Shown: positions 13,645-29,121 of the stretch, piece after piece | Layout: each line of letters begins with the position of its first letter | Position numbering within the stretch: position 1 is the stretch's first letter | DNA from: Arbacia lixula | Lineage: Eukaryota; Echinodermata; Echinoidea; Arbacioida; Arbaciidae | NCBI GenBank assembly: GCA_963669155.1 | Contig: CAVLGW020000003.1 | Span: 186,001-250,000 of the forward strand | DNA: 64,000 nucleotides | Direction of reading: 5' to 3' | The notes under the pieces: model-generated | The model's database searches: none | Seen by the model: the letters and a program-made list of their open reading frames with translations, nothing else | Told to the model about the DNA's origin: nothing | Translations under genes and position numbers: made by a program

Positions 13645-16600
13645 AACCGGTCACTTTCCAATGCAATGGGACAATGCTCTTATCACTCCGTTATTGAAAG
13701 AAACCGATTCTTGATGCAGTCTTTAAGGAAACTTACGACCTGTAAGCAATATGAAATACATATCAAAGTTGGTGGAGGATGCAGCTACCCAACAGGTTAT
13801 GGAACATCTTAGACGCAACTCTCTTTGGCCATGTACTCAATGTGCACACAATTCTACAGCACTGATCCTGCACTGCTGAAACTGCTTTGCAAGGGTCACG
13901 ATTGGGTCCCATGTTATTTACAATGTACACTAGAGATCTCATTTCAAATGTTCAAACATGCTTTCCTGAGATCTCATGTCACTGCTATCATGATGACACA
14001 CAGCTTTATGTATCTTTCAGTCTCACTGAGCATTCTCAAGAATAAGCCGTATTATTAGTAGAAACGTGTATTGACTATATAAGTACGTGGATGGATGCTA
14101 GAGAATAGGCTTATATACTAAATGATAGTAAAACTCGTGAAGTTGACGTCCAGTTCTTCTCTTCCGCATTGCCATTGTCGTCCATCTGAGATAGAAAAAT
14201 CTAAGTTAATTCTATACGTTTGGAGACAAATCAAAGCAACCTAGCTGGCATAGCTACTCAACTTAGCTGTAACGCTTCGTCTGATGACGACTTGCGAATG
14301 ATTTGCTGCATATATACCGCGACGCGCGCGGGATGCTAAGTAGAGGCGCTTTAAGGAGACACTTATTGCTAAAATATACCGTCTAAGGGAGACGTATCGG
14401 CAAATATATGTATATCTTACTGTGCTGGAGTATGATGAAAAATAGCTTTTCAGTGTTGTCTAGTCCATGTTGAACATGTCAAATAAGCATCCTTCGATAC
14501 CATGTACAATTGATAGACATGAATTCGTCAATATGCCCTAGGTAATCACTTACTTGTCTGACAAAGTCTTGAAAATCCATAAAATAATGAAAAACGTTTA
14601 GATCCAATTTGTGAACCTAGGAATTATCCTCCTGCTGACACGTTCAACGAAGTAGATATTTCAAGCAATTTTAAATCTCTTTGTGAGTACGAGGTTGAAA
14701 AACTCATTGCTAACCTCAGCAAAAATTTATGACCATTGGACCCAATACCCACAAAACTTCTCCTCTAATGTGTCGATGTACTCATTCTTACGTTCACATC
14801 ATTGATCAATCTCTCTCTCTCTCTCTCTCACTCAACCGGTCACTTTCCAATGCAATGGGACAATGCTCTTATCACTCCGTTATTGAAAGAAACCGATTCT
14901 TGATGCAGTCTTTAAGGAAACTTACGACCTGTAAGCAATATGAAATACATATCAAAGTTGGTGGAGGATGCAGCTACCCAACAGGTTATGGAACATCTTA
15001 GACGCAACTCTCTTTGGCCATGTACTCAATGTGCACACAATTCTACAGCACTGATCCTGCACTGCTGAAACTGCTTTGCAAGGGTCACGATTGGGTCCCA
15101 TGTTATTTACAATGTACACTAGAGATCTCATTTCAAATGTTCAAACATGCTTTCCTGAGATCTCATGTCACTGCTATCATGACACACAGCTTTATGTATC
15201 TTTCAGTCTCACTGAGCATTCTCAAGAATAAGCCGTATTATTAGTAGAAACGTGTATTGACTATATAAGTACGTGGATGGATGCTAGAGAATAGGCTTAT
15301 ATACTAAATGATAGTAAAACTCGTGAAGTTGACGTCCAGTTCTTCTCTTCCGCATTGCTATTGTCGTCCATCTGAGATAGAAAAATCTAAGTTAATTCTA
15401 TACGTTTGGAGACAAATCAAAGCAACCTAGCTGGCATAGCTACTCAACTTAGCTGTAACGCTTCGTCTGATGACGACTTGCGAATGATTTGCTGCATATA
15501 TACCGCGACGCGCGCGGGATGCTAAGTAGAGGCGCTTTAAGGAGACACTTATTGCTAAAATATACCGTCTAAGGGAGACGTATCGGCAAATATATGTATA
15601 TCTTACTGTGCTGGAGTATGATGAAAAATAGCTTTTCAGTGTTGTCTAGTCCATGTTGAACATGTCAAATAAGCATCCTTCGATACCATGTACAATTGAT
15701 AGACATGAATTCGTCAATATGCCCTAGGTAATCACTTACTTGTCTGACAAAGTCTTGAAAATCCATAAAATAATGAAAAACGTTTAGATCCAATTTGTGA
15801 GCCTAGGAATTATCCTCCTGCTGACACGTTCAACGAAGTAGATATTTCAAGCAATTTTAAATCTCTTTGTGAGTACGAGGTTGAAAAACTCATTGCCAAC
15901 CTCAGCAAAAATTTATGACCATTGGACCCAATACCCACAAAACTCCTCCTCTAATGTGTCGATGTACTCATTCTTATGTTCACATCATTGATCAATCTCT
16001 CTCTCTCTCTCTCTCTCTCAACCGGTCACTTTCCAATGCAATGGGACAATGCTCTTATCACTCCGTTATTGAAAGAAACCGATTCTTGATGCAGTCTTTA
16101 AGGAAACTTACGACCTGTAAGCAATATGAAATACATATCAAAGTTGGTGGAGGATGCAGCTACCCAACAGGTTATGGAACATCTTAGACGCAACTCTCTT
16201 TGGCCATGTACTCAATGTGCACACAATTCTACAGCACTGATCCTGCACTGCTGAAACTACTTTGCAAGGGTCACGATTGGGTCCCATGTTATTTACAATG
16301 TACACTAGAGATCTCATTTCAAATGTTCAAACATGCTTTCCTGAAATCTCATGTCACTGCTATCATGATGACACACAGCTTTATGTATCTTTCAGTCTCA
16401 CTGAGCATTCTCAAGAATAAGCCGTATTATTAGTAGAAACGTGTATTGACTATATAAGTACGTGGATGGATGCTAGAGAATAGGCTTATATACTAAATGA
16501 TAGTAAAACTCGTGAAGTTGACGTCCAGTTCTTCTCTTCCGCATTGCCATTGTCGTCCATCTGAGATAGGAAAATCTAAGTTAATTCTATACGTTTGGAG

Positions 16601-19600
16601 ACAAATCAAAGCAACCTAGCTGGCATAGCTACTCAACTTAGCTGTAACGCTTCGTCTGATGACGACTTGCGAATGATTTGCTGCATATATACCGCGACGC
16701 GCACGGGATGCTAAGTAGAGGCGCTTTAAGGAGACACTTATTGCTAAAATATACCGTCTAAGGGAGACGTATCGGCAAATATATGTATATCTTACTGTGC
16801 TGGAGTATGATGAAAAATAGCTTTTCAGTGTTGTCTAGTCCATGTTGAACATGTCAAATAAGCATCCTTCGATACCATGTACAATTGATAGACATGAATT
16901 CGTCAATATGCCCTAGGTAATCACTTACTTGTCTGACAAAGTCTTGAAAATCCATGAAATAATGAAAAACGTTTAGATCCAATTTGTGAACCTAGGAATT
17001 ATCCTCCTGCTGACACGTTCAACGAAGTAGATATTTCAAGCAATTTTAAATCTCTTTGTGAGTACGAGGTTGAAAAACTCATTGCCAACCTCAGCAAAAA
17101 TTCATGACCATTGGACCCAATACCCACAAAACTCCTCCTCTAATGTGTCGATGTACTCATTCTTATGTTCACATCATTGATCAATCTCTCTCTCTCTCTC
17201 TCTCTCAACCGGTCACTTTCCAATGCAATGGGACAATGCTCTTATCACTCCGTTATTGAAAGAAACCGATTCTTGATGCAGTCTTTAAGGAAACTTACGA
17301 CCTGTAAGCAATATGAAATACATATCAAAGTTGGTGGAGGATGCAGCTACCCAACAGGTTATGGAACATCTTAGACGCAACTCTCTTTGGCCATGTACTC
17401 AATGTGCACACAATTCTACAGCACTGAACCTGCACTGCTGAAACTGCTTTGCAAGGGTCACGATTGGGTCCCATGTTATTTACAATGTACACTAGAGATC
17501 TCATTTCAAATGTTCAAACATGCTTTCCTGAAATCTCATGTCACTGCTATCATGATGACACACAGCTTTATGTATCTTTCAGTCTCACTGAGCATTCTCA
17601 AGAATAAGCCGTATTATTAGTAGAAACGTGTATTGACTATATAAGTACGTGGATGGATGCTAGAGAATAGGCTTATATACTAAATGATAGTAAAACTCGT
17701 GAAGTTGACGTCCAGTTCTTCTCTTCCGCATTGCCATTGTCGTCCATCTGAGATAGGAAAATCTAAGTTAATTCTATACGTTTGGAGACAAATCAAAGCA
17801 ACCTAGCTGGCATAGCTACTCAACTTAGCTGTAACGCTTCGTCTGATGACGACTTGCGAATGATTTGCTGCATATATACCGCGACGCGCGCGGGATGCTA
17901 AGTAGAGGCGCTTTAAGGAGACACTTATTGCTAAAATATACCGTCTAAAGGAGACGTATCGGCAAATATATGTATATCTTACTGTGCTGGAGTATGATGA
18001 CAAAATAGCTTTTCAGTGTTGTCTAGTCCATGTTGAACATGTCAAATAAGCATCCTTCGATACCATGTACAATTGATAGACATGAATTCGTCAATATGCC
18101 CTAGGTAATCACTTACTTGTCTGACAAAGTCTTGAAAATCCATAAAATAATGAAAAACGTTTAGATCCAATTTGTGAACCTAGGAATTATCCTCCTGCTG
18201 ACACGTTCAACGAAGTAGATATTTCAAGCAATTTTAAATCTCTTTGTGAGTACGAGGTTGAAAAACTCATTGCCAACCTCAGCAAAAATTCATGACCATT
18301 GGACCCAATACCCACAAAACTCCTCCTCTAATGTGTCGATGTACTCATTCTTATGTTCACATCATTGATCAATCTCTCTCTCTCTCTCTCTCGACCGGTC
18401 ACTTTCCAATGCAATGGGACAATGCTCTTATCACTCCGTTATTGAAAGAAACCGATTCTTGATGCAGTCTTTAAGGAAACTTACGACCTGTAAGCAATAT
18501 AAAATACATATCAAAGTTGGTGGACGATGCAACTACCCAACAGGTTATGGAACATCTTAGACGCAACTCTCTTTGGCCATGTACTCAATGTGCACACAAT
18601 TCTACAGCACTGAACCTGCACTGCTGAAACTGCTTTGCAAGGGTCACGATTGGGTCCCATGTTATTTACAATGTACACTAGAGATCTCATTTCAAATGTT
18701 CAAACATGCTTTCCTGAGATCTCATGTCACTGCTATCATGATGACACACAGCTTTATGTATCTTTCAGTCTCACTGAGCATTCTCAAGAATAAGCCGTAT
18801 TATTAGTAGAAACGTGTATTGACTATATAAGTACGTGGATGGATGCTCGAGAATAGGCTTAGATACTAAATGATAGTAAAACTCGTGAAGTTGACGTCCA
18901 GTTCTTCTCTTCCGCATTGCCATTGTCGTCCATCTGAGATAGAAAAATCTAAGTTAATTCTATACGTTTGGAGACAAATCAAAGCAACCTAGCTGGCATA
19001 GCTACTCAACTTAGCTGTAACGCTTCGTCTGATGACGACTTGCGAATGATTTGCTGCATATATACCGCGACGCGCGCGGGATGCTAAGTAGAGGCGCTTT
19101 AAGGAGACACTTATTGCTAAAATATACCGTCTAAGGGAGACGTATCGGCAAATATATGTATATCTTACTGTGCTGGAGTATGATGAAAAATAGCTTTTCA
19201 GTGTTGTCTAGTCCATGTTGAACATGTCAAATAAGCATCCTTCGATACCATGTACAATTGATAGACATGAATTCGTCAATATGCCCTAGGTAATCACTTA
19301 CTTGTCTGACAAAGTCTTGAAAATCCATAAAATAATGAAAAAGGTTTAGATCCAATTTGTGAACCTAGGAATTATCCTCCTGCTGACACGTTCAACGAAG
19401 TAGATATTTCAAGCAATTTTAAATCTCTTTGTGAGTACGAGGTTGAAAAACTCATTGCCAACCTCAGCAAAAATTCATGACCATTGGACCCAATACCCAC
19501 AAAACTCCTCCTCTAATGTGTCGATGTACTCATTCTTATGTTCACATCATTGATCAATCTCTCTCTCTCTCTCTCTCTCTCTTTCAACCGGTCACTTTCC

Positions 19601-22600
19601 AATGCAATGGGACAATGCTCTTATCACTCCGTTATTGAAAGAAACCGATTCTTGATGCAGTCTTTAAGGAAACTTACGACCTGTAAGCAATATGAAATAC
19701 ATATCAAAGTTGGTGGAGGATGCAGCTACCCAACAGGTTATGGAACATCTTAGACGCAACTCTCTTTGGCCATGTACTCAATGTGCACACAATTCTAAAG
19801 CACTGATCCTGCACTGCTGAAACTGCTTTGCAAGGGTCACGATTGGGTCCCATGTTATTTACAATGTACACTAGAGATCTCATTTAAAATGTTCAAACAT
19901 GCTTTCCTGAGATCTCATGTCACTGCTATCATGATGACACACAGCTTTATGTATCTTTCAGTCTCACTGAGCATTCTCAAGAATAAGCCGTATTATTAGT
20001 AGAAACGTGTATTGACTATATAAGTACGTGGATGGATGCTAGAGAATAGGCTTATATACTAAATGATAGTAAAACTCGTGAAGTTGACGTCCAGTTCTTC
20101 TCTTCCGCATTGCCATTGTCGTCCATCTGAGATAGAAAAATCTAAGTTAATTCTATACGTTTGGAGACAAATCAAAGCAACCTAGCTGGCATAGCTACTC
20201 AACTTAGCTGTAACGCTTCGTCTGATGACGACTTGCGAATGATTTGCTGCATATATACCGCGACGCGCGCGGGATGCTAAGTAGAGGCGCTTTAAGGAGA
20301 CACTTATTGCTAAAATATACCGTCTAAGGGAGACGTATCGGCAAATATATGTATATCTTACTGTGCTGGAGTATGATGAAAAATAGCTTTTCAGTGTTGT
20401 CTAGTCCATGTTGAACATGTCAAATAAGCATCCTTCGATACCATGTACAATTGATAGACATGAATTCGTCAATATGCCCTAGGTAATCACTTACTTGTCT
20501 GACAAAGTCTTGAAAATCCATAAAATAATGAAAAACGTTTAGATCCAATTTGTGAACCTAGGAATTATCCTCCTGCTGACACGTTCAACGAAGTAGATAT
20601 TTCAAGCAAATTTAAATCTCTTTGTGAGTACGAGGTTGAAAAACTCATTGCTAACCTCAGCAAAAATTCATGACCATTGGACCCAATACCCACAAAACTT
20701 CTCCTCTAATGTGTCGATGTACTCATTCTTATGTTCACATCATTGATCAATCTCTCTCTCTCTCTCTCTCACTCAACCGGTCACTTTCCAATGCAATGGG
20801 ACAATGCTCTTATCACTCCGTTATTGAAAGAAACCGATTCTTGATGCAGTCTTTAAGGAAACTTACGACCTGTAAGCAATATGAAATACATATCAAAGTT
20901 GGTGGAGGATGCAGCTACCCAACAGGTTATGGAACATCTTAGACGCAACTCTCTTTGGCCATGTACTCAATGTGCACACAATTCTACAGCACTGATCCTG
21001 CACTGCTGAAACTGCTTTGCAAGGGTCACGATTGGGTCCCATGTTATTTACAATGTACACTAGAGATCTCATTTCAAATGTTCAAACATGCTTTCCTGAG
21101 ATCTCATGTCACTGCTATCATGATGACACACAGCTTTATGTATCTTTCAGTCTCACTGAGCATTCTCAAGAATAAGCCGTATTATTAGTAGAAACGTGTA
21201 TTGACTATATAAGTACGTGGATGGATGCTAGAGAATAGGCTTATATACTAAATGATAGTAAAACTCGTGAAGTTGACGTCCAGTTCTTCTCTTCCGCATT
21301 GCCATTGTCGTCCATCTGAGATAGAAAAATCTAAGTTAATTCTATACGTTTGGAGACAAATCAAAGCAACCTAGCTGGCATAGCTACTCAACTTAGCTGT
21401 AACGCTTCGTCTGATGACGACTTGCGAATGATTTGCTGCATATATACCGCGACGCGCGCGGGATGCTAAGTAGAGGCGCTTTAAGGAGACACTTATTGCT
21501 AAAATATACCGTCTAAGGGAGACGTATCGGCAAATATATGTATATCTTACTGTGCTGGAGTATGATGAAAAATAGCTTTTCAGTGTTGTCTAGTCCATGT
21601 TGAACATGTCAAATAAGCATCCTTCGATACCATGTACAATTGATAGACATGAATTCGTCAATATGCCCTAGGTAATCACTTACTTGTCTGACAAAGTCTT
21701 GAAAATCCATAAAATAATGAAAAAGGTTTAGATCCAATTTGTGAACCTAGGAATTATCCTCCTGCTGACACGTTCAACGAAGTAGATATTTCAAGCAATT
21801 TTAAATCTCTTTGTGAGTACGAGGTTGAAAAACTCATTGCCAACCTCAGCAAAAATTCATGACCATTGGACCCAATACCCACAAAACTCCTCCTCTAATG
21901 TGTCGATGTACTCATTCTTATGTTCACATCATTGATCAATCTCTCTCTCTCTCTCTCTCTCTCAACCGGTCACTTTCCAATGCAATGGGACAATGCTCTT
22001 ATCACTCCGTTATTGAAAGAAACCGATTCTTGATGCAGTCTTTAAGGAAACTTACGACCTGTAAGCAATATGAAATACATATCAAAGTTGGTGGAGGATG
22101 CAGCTACCCAACAGGTTATGGAACATCTTAGACGCAACTCTCTTTGGCCATGTACTCAATGTGCACACAATTCTACAGCACTGAACCTGCACTGCTGAAA
22201 CTGCTTTGCAAGGGTCACGATTGGGTCCCATGTTATTGACAATGTACACTAGAGATCTCATTTCAAATGTTCAAACATGCTTTCCTGAGATCTCATGTCA
22301 CTGCTATCATGATGACACACAGCTTTATGTATCTTTCAGTCTCACTGAGCATTCTCAAGAATAAGCCGTATTATTAGTAGAAACGTGTATTGACTATATA
22401 AGTACGTGGATGGATGCTAGAGAATAGGCTTAGATACTAAATGATAGTAAAACTCGTGAAGTTGACGTCCAGTTCTTCTCTTCCGCATTGCCATTGTCGT
22501 CCATCTGAGATAGAAAAATCTAAGTTAATTCTATACGTTTGGAGACAAATCAAAGCAACCTAGCTGGCATAGCTACTCAACTTAGCTGTAACGCTTCGTC

Positions 22601-22616
22601 TGATGACGACTTGCGA
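10724..22616 (+). repeat. Five-unit higher-order repeat, two copies (~5949 bp period)
   Basis: Units at 10724, 11911, 13097, 14298 match units at 16673, 17860, 19046, 20239 with spacings 5949, 5949, 5949 and 5941. Private variants are CGCACGGG and ATCCATGAAATAA in the first, and CGACCGGTC, a GGACGATGCAACTACCC change and ATGCTCGAGAATAG in the second. The period also reaches back, since 8348 and 9535 pair with 14298 and 15484. The fifth unit (15484 against 21428) is only partly matched, so the second copy breaks down towards its right end. Confidence 0.85.
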
Positions 22617-24316
22617 ATGATTTGCTGCATATATACCGCGACGCGCGCGGGATGCTAAGTAGAGGCGCTTTAAGGAGACACTTATTGCTAAAATATACCG
22701 TCTAAGGGAGACGTATCGGCAAATATATGTATATCTTACTGTGCTGGAGTATGATGAAAAATAGCTTTTCAGTGTTGTCTAGTCCATGTTGAACATGTCA
22801 AATAAGCATCCTTCGATACCATGTACAATTGATAGACATGAATTCGTCAATATGCCCTAGGTAATCACTTACTTGTCTGACAAAGTCTTGAAAATCCATA
22901 AAATAATGAAAAAGGTTTAGATCCAATTTGTGAACCTAGGAATTATCCTCCTGCTGACACGTTCAACGAAGTAGATATTTCAAGCAATTTTAAATCTCTT
23001 TGTGAGTACGAGGTTGAAAAACTCATTGCCAACCTCAGCAAAAATTCATGACCATTGGACCCAATACCCACAAAACTCCTCCTCTAATGTGTCGATGTAC
23101 TCATTCTTATGTTCACATCATTGATCAATCTCTCTCTCTCTCTCTCTCTCTCTCAACCGGTCACTTTCCAATGCAATGGGACAATGCTCTTATCACTCCG
23201 TTATTGAAAGAAACCGATTCTTGATGCAGTCTTTAAGGAAACTTACGACCTGTAAGCAATATGAAAGTCATATCAAAGTTGGTGGAGGATGCAGCTACCC
23301 AACAGGTTATGGAACATCTTAGACGCAACTCTCTTTGGCCATGTACTCAATGTGCACACAATTCTACAGCACTGATCCTGCACTGCTGAAACTGCTTTGC
23401 AAGGGTCACGATTGGGTCCCATGTTATTTACAATGTACACTAGAGATCTCATTTCAAATGTTCAAACATGCTTTCCTGAAATCTCATGTCACTGCTATCA
23501 TGATGACACACAGCTTTATGTATCTTTCAGTCTCACTGAGCATTCTCAAGAATAAGCCGTATTATTAGTAAAAACGTGTATTGACTATATAAGTACGTGG
23601 ATGGATGCTAGAGAATAGGCTTAGATACTAAATGATAGTAAAACTCGTGAAGTTGACGTCCAGTTCTTCTCTTCCGCATTGCCATTGTCGTCCATCTGAG
23701 ATAGAAAAATCTAAGTTAATTCTATACGTTTGGAGACAAATCAAAGCAACCTAGCTGGCATAGCTACTCAACTTAGCTGTAACGCTTCGTCTGATGACGA
23801 CTTGCGAATGATTTGCTGCATATATACCGCGACGCGCGCGGGATGCTAAGTAGAGGCGCTTTAAGGAGACACTTATTGCTAAAATATACCGTCTAAGGGA
23901 GACGTATCGGCAAATATATGTATATCTTACTGTGCTGGAGTATGATGAAAAATAGCTTTTCAGTGTTGTCTAGTCCATGTTGAACATGTCAAATAAGCAT
24001 CCTTCGATACCATGTACAATTGATAGACATGAATTCGTCAATATGCCCTAGGTAATCACTTACTTGTCTGACAAAGTCTTGAAAATCCATAAAATAATGA
24101 AAAAGGTTTAGATCCAATTTGTGAACCTAGGAATTATCCTCCTGCTGACACGTTCAACGAAGTAGATATTTCAAGCAATTTTAAATCTCTTTGTGAGTAC
24201 GAGGTTGAAAAACTCATTGCCAACCTCAGCAAAAATTCATGACCATTGGACCCAATACCCACAAAACTCCTCCTCTAATGTGTCGATGTACTCATTCTTA
24301 TGTTCACATCATTGAT

Positions 24317-24351
<35 letters not shown>

Positions 24352-26700
24352 GGTCACTTTCCAATGCAATGGGACAATGCTCTTATCACTCCGTTATTGA
24401 AAGAAACCGATTCTTGATGCAGTCTTTAAGGAAACTTACGACCTGTAAGCAATATGAAATACATATCAAAGTTGGTGGAGGATGCAGCTACCCAACAGGT
24501 TATGGAACATCTTAGACGCAACTCTCTTTGGCCATGTACTCAATGTGCACACAATTCTACAGCACTGATCCTGCACTGCTGAAACTGCTTTGCAAGGGTC
24601 ACGATTGGGTCCCATGTTATTTACAATGTACACTAGAGATCTCATTTCAAATGTTCAAACATGCTTTCCTGAGATCTCATGTCACTGCTATCATGATGAC
24701 ACACAGCTTTATGTATCTTTCAGTCTCACTGAGCATTCTCAAGAATAAGCCGTATTATTAGTAGAAACGTGTATTGACTATATAAGTACGTGGATGGATG
24801 CTAGAGAATAGGCTTATATACTAAATGATAGTAAAACTCGTGAAGTTGACGTCCAGTTCTTCTCTTCCGCATTGCCATTGTCGTCCATCTGAGATAGGAA
24901 AATCTAAGTTAATTCTATACGTTTGGAGACAAATCAAAGCAACCTAGCTGGCATAGCTACTCAACTTTGCTGTAACGCTTCGTCTGATGACGACTTGCGA
25001 ATGATTTGCTGCATATATACCGCGACGCGCGCGGGATGCTAAGTAGAGGCGCTTTAAGGAGACACTTATTGCTAAAATATACCGTCTAAGGGAGACGTAT
25101 CGGCAAATATATGTATATCTTACTGTGCTGGAGTATGATGAAAAATAGCTTTTCAGTGTTGTCTAGTCCATGTTGAACATGTCAAATAAGCATCCTTCGA
25201 TACCATGTACAATTGATAGACATGAATTCGTCAATATGCCCTAGGTAATCACTTACTTGTCTGACAAAGTCTTGAAAATCCATAAAATAATGAAAAAGGT
25301 TTAGATCCAATTTGTGAACCTAGGAATTATCCTCCTGCTGACACGTTCAACGAAGTAGATATTTCAAGCAATTTTAAATCTCTTTGTGAGTACGAGGTTG
25401 AAAAACTCATTGCCAACCTCAGCAAAAATTCATGACCATTGGACCCAATACCCACAAAACTCCTCCTCTAATGTGTCGATGTACTCATTCTTATGTTCAC
25501 ATCATTGATCAATCTCTCTCTCTCTCTCTCTCTCTCTCAACCGGTCACTTTCCAATGCAATGGGACAATGCTCTTATCACTCCGTTATTGAAAGAAACCG
25601 ATTCTTGATGCAGTCTTTAAGGAAACTTACGACCTGTAAGCAATATGAAATACATATCAAAGTTGGTGGAGGATGCAGCTACCCAACAGGTTATGGAACA
25701 TCTTAGACGCAACTCTCTTTGGCCATGTACTCAATGTGCACACAATTCTACAGCACTGAACCTGCACTGCTGAAACTGCTTTGCAAGGGTCACGATTGGG
25801 TCCCATGTTATTGACAATGTACACTAGAGATCTCATTTCAAATGTTCAAACATGCTTTCCTGAGATCTCATGTCACTGCTATCATGATGACACACAGCTT
25901 TATGTATCTTTCAGTCTCACTGAGCATTCTCAAGAATAAGCCGTATTATTAGTAGAAACGTGTATTGACTATATAAGTACGTGGATGGATGCTAGAGAAT
26001 AGGCTTAGATACTAAATGATAGTAAAACTCGTGAAGTTGACGTCCAGTTCTTCTCTTCCGCATTGCCATTGTCGTCCATCTGAGATAGAAAAATCTAAGT
26101 TAATTCTATACGTTTGGAGACAAATCAAAGCAACCTAGCTGGCATAGCTACTCAACTTAGCTGTAACGCTTCGTCTGATGACGACTTGCGAATGATTTGC
26201 TGCATATATACCGCGACGCGCGCGGGATGCTAAGTAGAGGCGCTTTAAGGAGACACTTATTGCTAAAATATACCGTCTAAGGGAGACGTATCGGCAAATA
26301 TATGTATATCTTACTGTGCTGGAGTATGATGAAAAATAGCTTTTCAGTGTTGTCTAGTCCATGTTGAACATGTCAAATAAGCATCCTTCGATACCATGTA
26401 CAATTGATAGACATGAATTCGTCAATATGCCCTAGGTAATCACTTACTTGTCTGACAAAGTCTTGAAAATCCATAAAATAATGAAAAAGGTTTAGATCCA
26501 ATTTGTGAACCTAGGAATTATCCTCCTGCTGACACGTTCAACGAAGTAGATATTTCAAGCAATTTTAAATCTCTTTGTGAGTACGAGGTTGAAAAACTCA
26601 TTGCCAACCTCAGCAAAAATTCATGACCATTGGACCCAATACCCACAAAACTCCTCCTCTAATGTGTCGATGTACTCATTCTTATGTTCACATCATTGAT

Positions 26701-26735
<35 letters not shown>

Positions 26736-27893
26736 GGTCACTTTCCAATGCAATGGGACAATGCTCTTATCACTCCGTTATTGAAAGAAACCGATTCTTG
26801 ATGCAGTCTTTAAGGAAACTTACGACCTGTAAGCAATATGAAAGTCATATCAAAGTTGGTGGAGGATGCAGCTACCCAACAGGTTATGGAACATCTTAGA
26901 CGCAACTCTCTTTGGCCATGTACTCAATGTGCACACAATTCTACAGCACTGATCCTGCACTGCTGAAACTGCTTTGCAAGGGTCACGATTGGGTCCCATG
27001 TTATTTACAATGTACACTAGAGATCTCATTTCAAATGTTCAAACATGCTTTCCTGAAATCTCATGTCACTGCTATCATGATGACACACAGCTTTATGTAT
27101 CTTTCAGTCTCACTGAGCATTCTCAAGAATAAGCCGTATTATTAGTAAAAACGTGTATTGACTATATAAGTACGTGGATGGATGCTAGAGAATAGGCTTA
27201 TATACTAAATGATAGTAAAACTCGTGAAGTTGACGTCCAGTTCTTCTCTTCCGCATTGCCATTGTCGTCCATCTGAGATAGGAAAATCTAAGTTAATTCT
27301 ATACGTTTGGAGACAAATCAAAGCAACCTAGCTGGCATAGCTACTCAACTTAGCTGTAACGCTTCGTCTGATGACGACTTGCGAATGATTTGCTGCATAT
27401 ATACCGCGACGCGCGCGGGATGCTAAGTAGAGGCGCTTTAAGGAGACACTTATTGCTAAAATATACCGTCTAAGGGAGACGTATCGGCAAATATATGTAT
27501 ATCTTACTGTGCTGGAGTATGATGAAAAATAGCTTTTCAGTGTTGTCTAGTCCATGTTGAACATGTCAAATAAGCATCCTTCGATACCATGTACAATTGA
27601 TAGACATGAATTCGTCAATATGCCCTAGGTAATCACTTACTTGTCTGACAAAGTCTTGAAAATCCATAAAATAATGAAAAACGTTTAGATCCAATTTGTG
27701 AACCTAGGAATTATCCTCCTGCTGACACGTTCAACGAAGTAGATATTTCAAGCAATTTTAAATCTCTTTGTGAGTACGAGGTTGAAAAACTCATTGCCAA
27801 CCTCAGCAAAAATTCATGACCATTGGACCCAATACCCACAAAACTCCTCCTCTAATGTGTCGATGTACTCATTCTTATGTTCACATCATTGAT

Positions 27894-27928
<35 letters not shown>

Positions 27929-28577
27929 GGTCACTTTCCAATGCAATGGGACAATGCTCTTATCACTCCGTTATTGAAAGAAACCGATTCTTGATGCAGT
28001 CTTTAAGGAAACTTACGACCTGTAAGCAATATGAAATACATATCAAAGTTGGTGGAGGATGCAGCTACCCAACAGGTTATGGAACATCTTAGACGCAACT
28101 CTCTTTGGCCATGTACTCAATGTGCACACAATTCTACAGCACTGAACCTGCACTGCTGAAACTGCTTTGCAAGGGTCACGATTGGGTCCCATGTTATTGA
28201 CAATGTACACTAGAGATCTCATTTCAAATGTTCAAACATGCTTTCCTGAGATCTCATGTCACTGCTATCATGATGACACACAGCTTTATGTATCTTTCAG
28301 TCTCACTGAGCATTCTCAAGAATAAGCCGTATTATTAGTAGAAACGTGTATTGACTATATAAGTACGTGGATGGATGCTAGAGAATAGGCTTAGATACTA
28401 AATGATAGTAAAACTCGTGAAGTTGACGTCCAGTTCTTCTCTTCCGCATTGCCATTGTCGTCCATCTGAGATAGAAAAATCTAAGTTAATTCTATACGTT
28501 TGGAGACAAATCAAAGCAACCTAGCTGGCATAGCTACTCAACTTAGCTGTAACGCTTCGTCTGATGACGACTTGCGA
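21428..28577 (+). repeat. Approximate three-unit higher-order repeat (~3575 bp period)
   Basis: Units at 21428 and 22617 recur at 25001 and 26192. Markers are TTATTGACAATG in units 21428, 25001 and 27385, and GAAAGTCATATC with TTAGTAAAAACG in units 22617 and 26192. Unit 27385 carries the first marker again without the second, so the block is a recombined series and not a clean triplication. Confidence 0.7.
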
Positions 28578-29086
28578 ATGATTTGCTGCATATATACCGC
28601 GACGCGCGCGGGATGCTAAGTAGAGGCGCTTTAAGGAGACACTTATTGCTAAAATATACCGTCTAAGGGAGACGTATCGGCAAATATATGTATATCTTAC
28701 TGTGCTGGAGTATGATGAAAAATAGCTTTTCAGTGTTGTCTAGTCCATGTTGAACATGTCAAATAAGCATCCTTCGATACCATGTACAATTGATAGACAT
28801 GAATTCGTCAATATGCCCTAGGTAATCACTTACTTGTCTGACAAAGTCTTGAAAATCCATAAAATAATGAAAAAGGTTTAGATCCAATTTGTGAACCTAG
28901 GAATTATCCTCCTGCTGACACGTTCAACGAAGTAGATATTTCAAGCAATTTTAAATCTCTTTGTGAGTACGAGGTTGAAAAACTCATTGCCAACCTCAGC
29001 AAAAATTCATGACCATTGGACCCAATACCCACAAAACTCCTCCTCTAATGTGTCGATGTACTCATTCTTATGTTCACATCATTGAT

Positions 29087-29121
<35 letters not shown>

